Origin: Chloroflexota bacterium | GTDB lineage: Bacteria; Chloroflexota; Limnocylindria; Limnocylindrales; CSP1-4 | DNA length: 5,703 bases | NCBI GenBank assembly: GCA_004298915.1 | Contig: SCTE01000410.1 | Location: forward strand, 1 to 5,703 | Direction of reading: 5' to 3' | Shown: in pieces, positions 5,667-5,703 of the stretch | Layout: the number at the start of each line of letters is the position of its first letter | Position numbering within the stretch: the first letter of the stretch is position 1 | Program-made: the position numbers and the translations under genes | The notes under the pieces: generated by a model | Told to the model about the DNA's origin: nothing | What the model saw: only the letters and a program-made list of their open reading frames with translations | Databases searched by the model: none

Positions 5667-5703
5667 ATGTCCAAGGCGCGCGCAGGCAGGCCACTATCCG
5701 CGG
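5667..5703 (+). CDS. Start of an unidentified gene, possibly a regulator (cut by window edge)
   Basis: Only 12 complete codons are visible, reading MSKARAGRPLSA, after an AGAAGG ribosome binding site. A short basic N-terminus with a GRP motif is often seen at the front of TetR-type and other DNA-binding proteins. A regulator gene next to a metal importer would also make sense as a Fur/Zur-family protein. The fragment is too short to decide, and it could equally be an unrelated protein. It has the same orientation as the transporter genes but is separated from them by 143 bp, so it may have its own promoter. Confidence 0.5.
   Translation, partial: MSKARAGRPLSA

Noticed and set aside
5651..5668. 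IdeR/DtxR-like half sites TTAGG and CCTAT around the right-edge ribosome binding site
   Set aside because: The arms are spaced 8 bp instead of the 9 bp of the IdeR box and the inner bases do not match; chance is likely.

Overview
The window is high-GC bacterial DNA (about two-thirds G+C by eye, with G or C at most third codon positions). It is compact, with short overlaps between genes, and carries two divergent gene groups. A lipobox protein, several poorly matched ribosome binding sites, and a start codon almost on top of its predicted transcription start fit a high-GC Chloroflexota or actinobacterial-type genome. That placement is an inference; no marker gene is present to fix the taxon.

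Left half (1-2732, all on the minus strand, so read from right to left): a small six-helix membrane protein resembling the HdeD/DUF308 family (2139-2732); a soluble class III nucleotidyl cyclase with two tandem PAS-like sensor domains and adenylate-cyclase-type specificity residues (674-2098); and a family 2 glycosyltransferase of the polyprenyl-phosphate sugar transferase type (690 down to the window edge, C-terminus missing). The three genes are tightly packed (a 40-bp gap, then a 17-bp overlap) and probably co-transcribed. Nothing visible links their functions mechanistically.

Centre (2733-2885): a divergent intergenic region. It has a good -35 box and a perfect 5-3-5 palindrome over the -10 area facing right, and a weaker promoter with a strong ribosome binding site facing left.

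Right half (2886-5523, plus strand): a complete cluster-9 / A-3 family metal ABC importer of the ZnuACB/TroABC type. It encodes a lipoprotein metal-binding protein, an ATPase with a histidine-rich C-terminal tail, and an eight-helix permease, joined by 4-bp GTGA and ATGA start/stop overlaps. The binding protein has a His-His-His-Asp ligand set, which favours zinc (or TroA-like Zn/Mn) over a strictly Mn-selective protein. The promoter palindrome looks like the operator of a metalloregulator.

The last 180 bp hold an intergenic stretch with four GGTYCGG heptamers spaced exactly 10 bp apart. The first 12 codons of another plus-strand gene follow; it may be a regulator, but the fragment is too short to tell. 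I see no RNA genes, CRISPR arrays, insertion sequences or attachment sites. Most of the window is recognisable. The parts most worth a second look are the operator/leaderless arrangement of the metal operon, the His-rich ATPase tail, the PAS-PAS-cyclase, and the helically phased repeats near the right edge.
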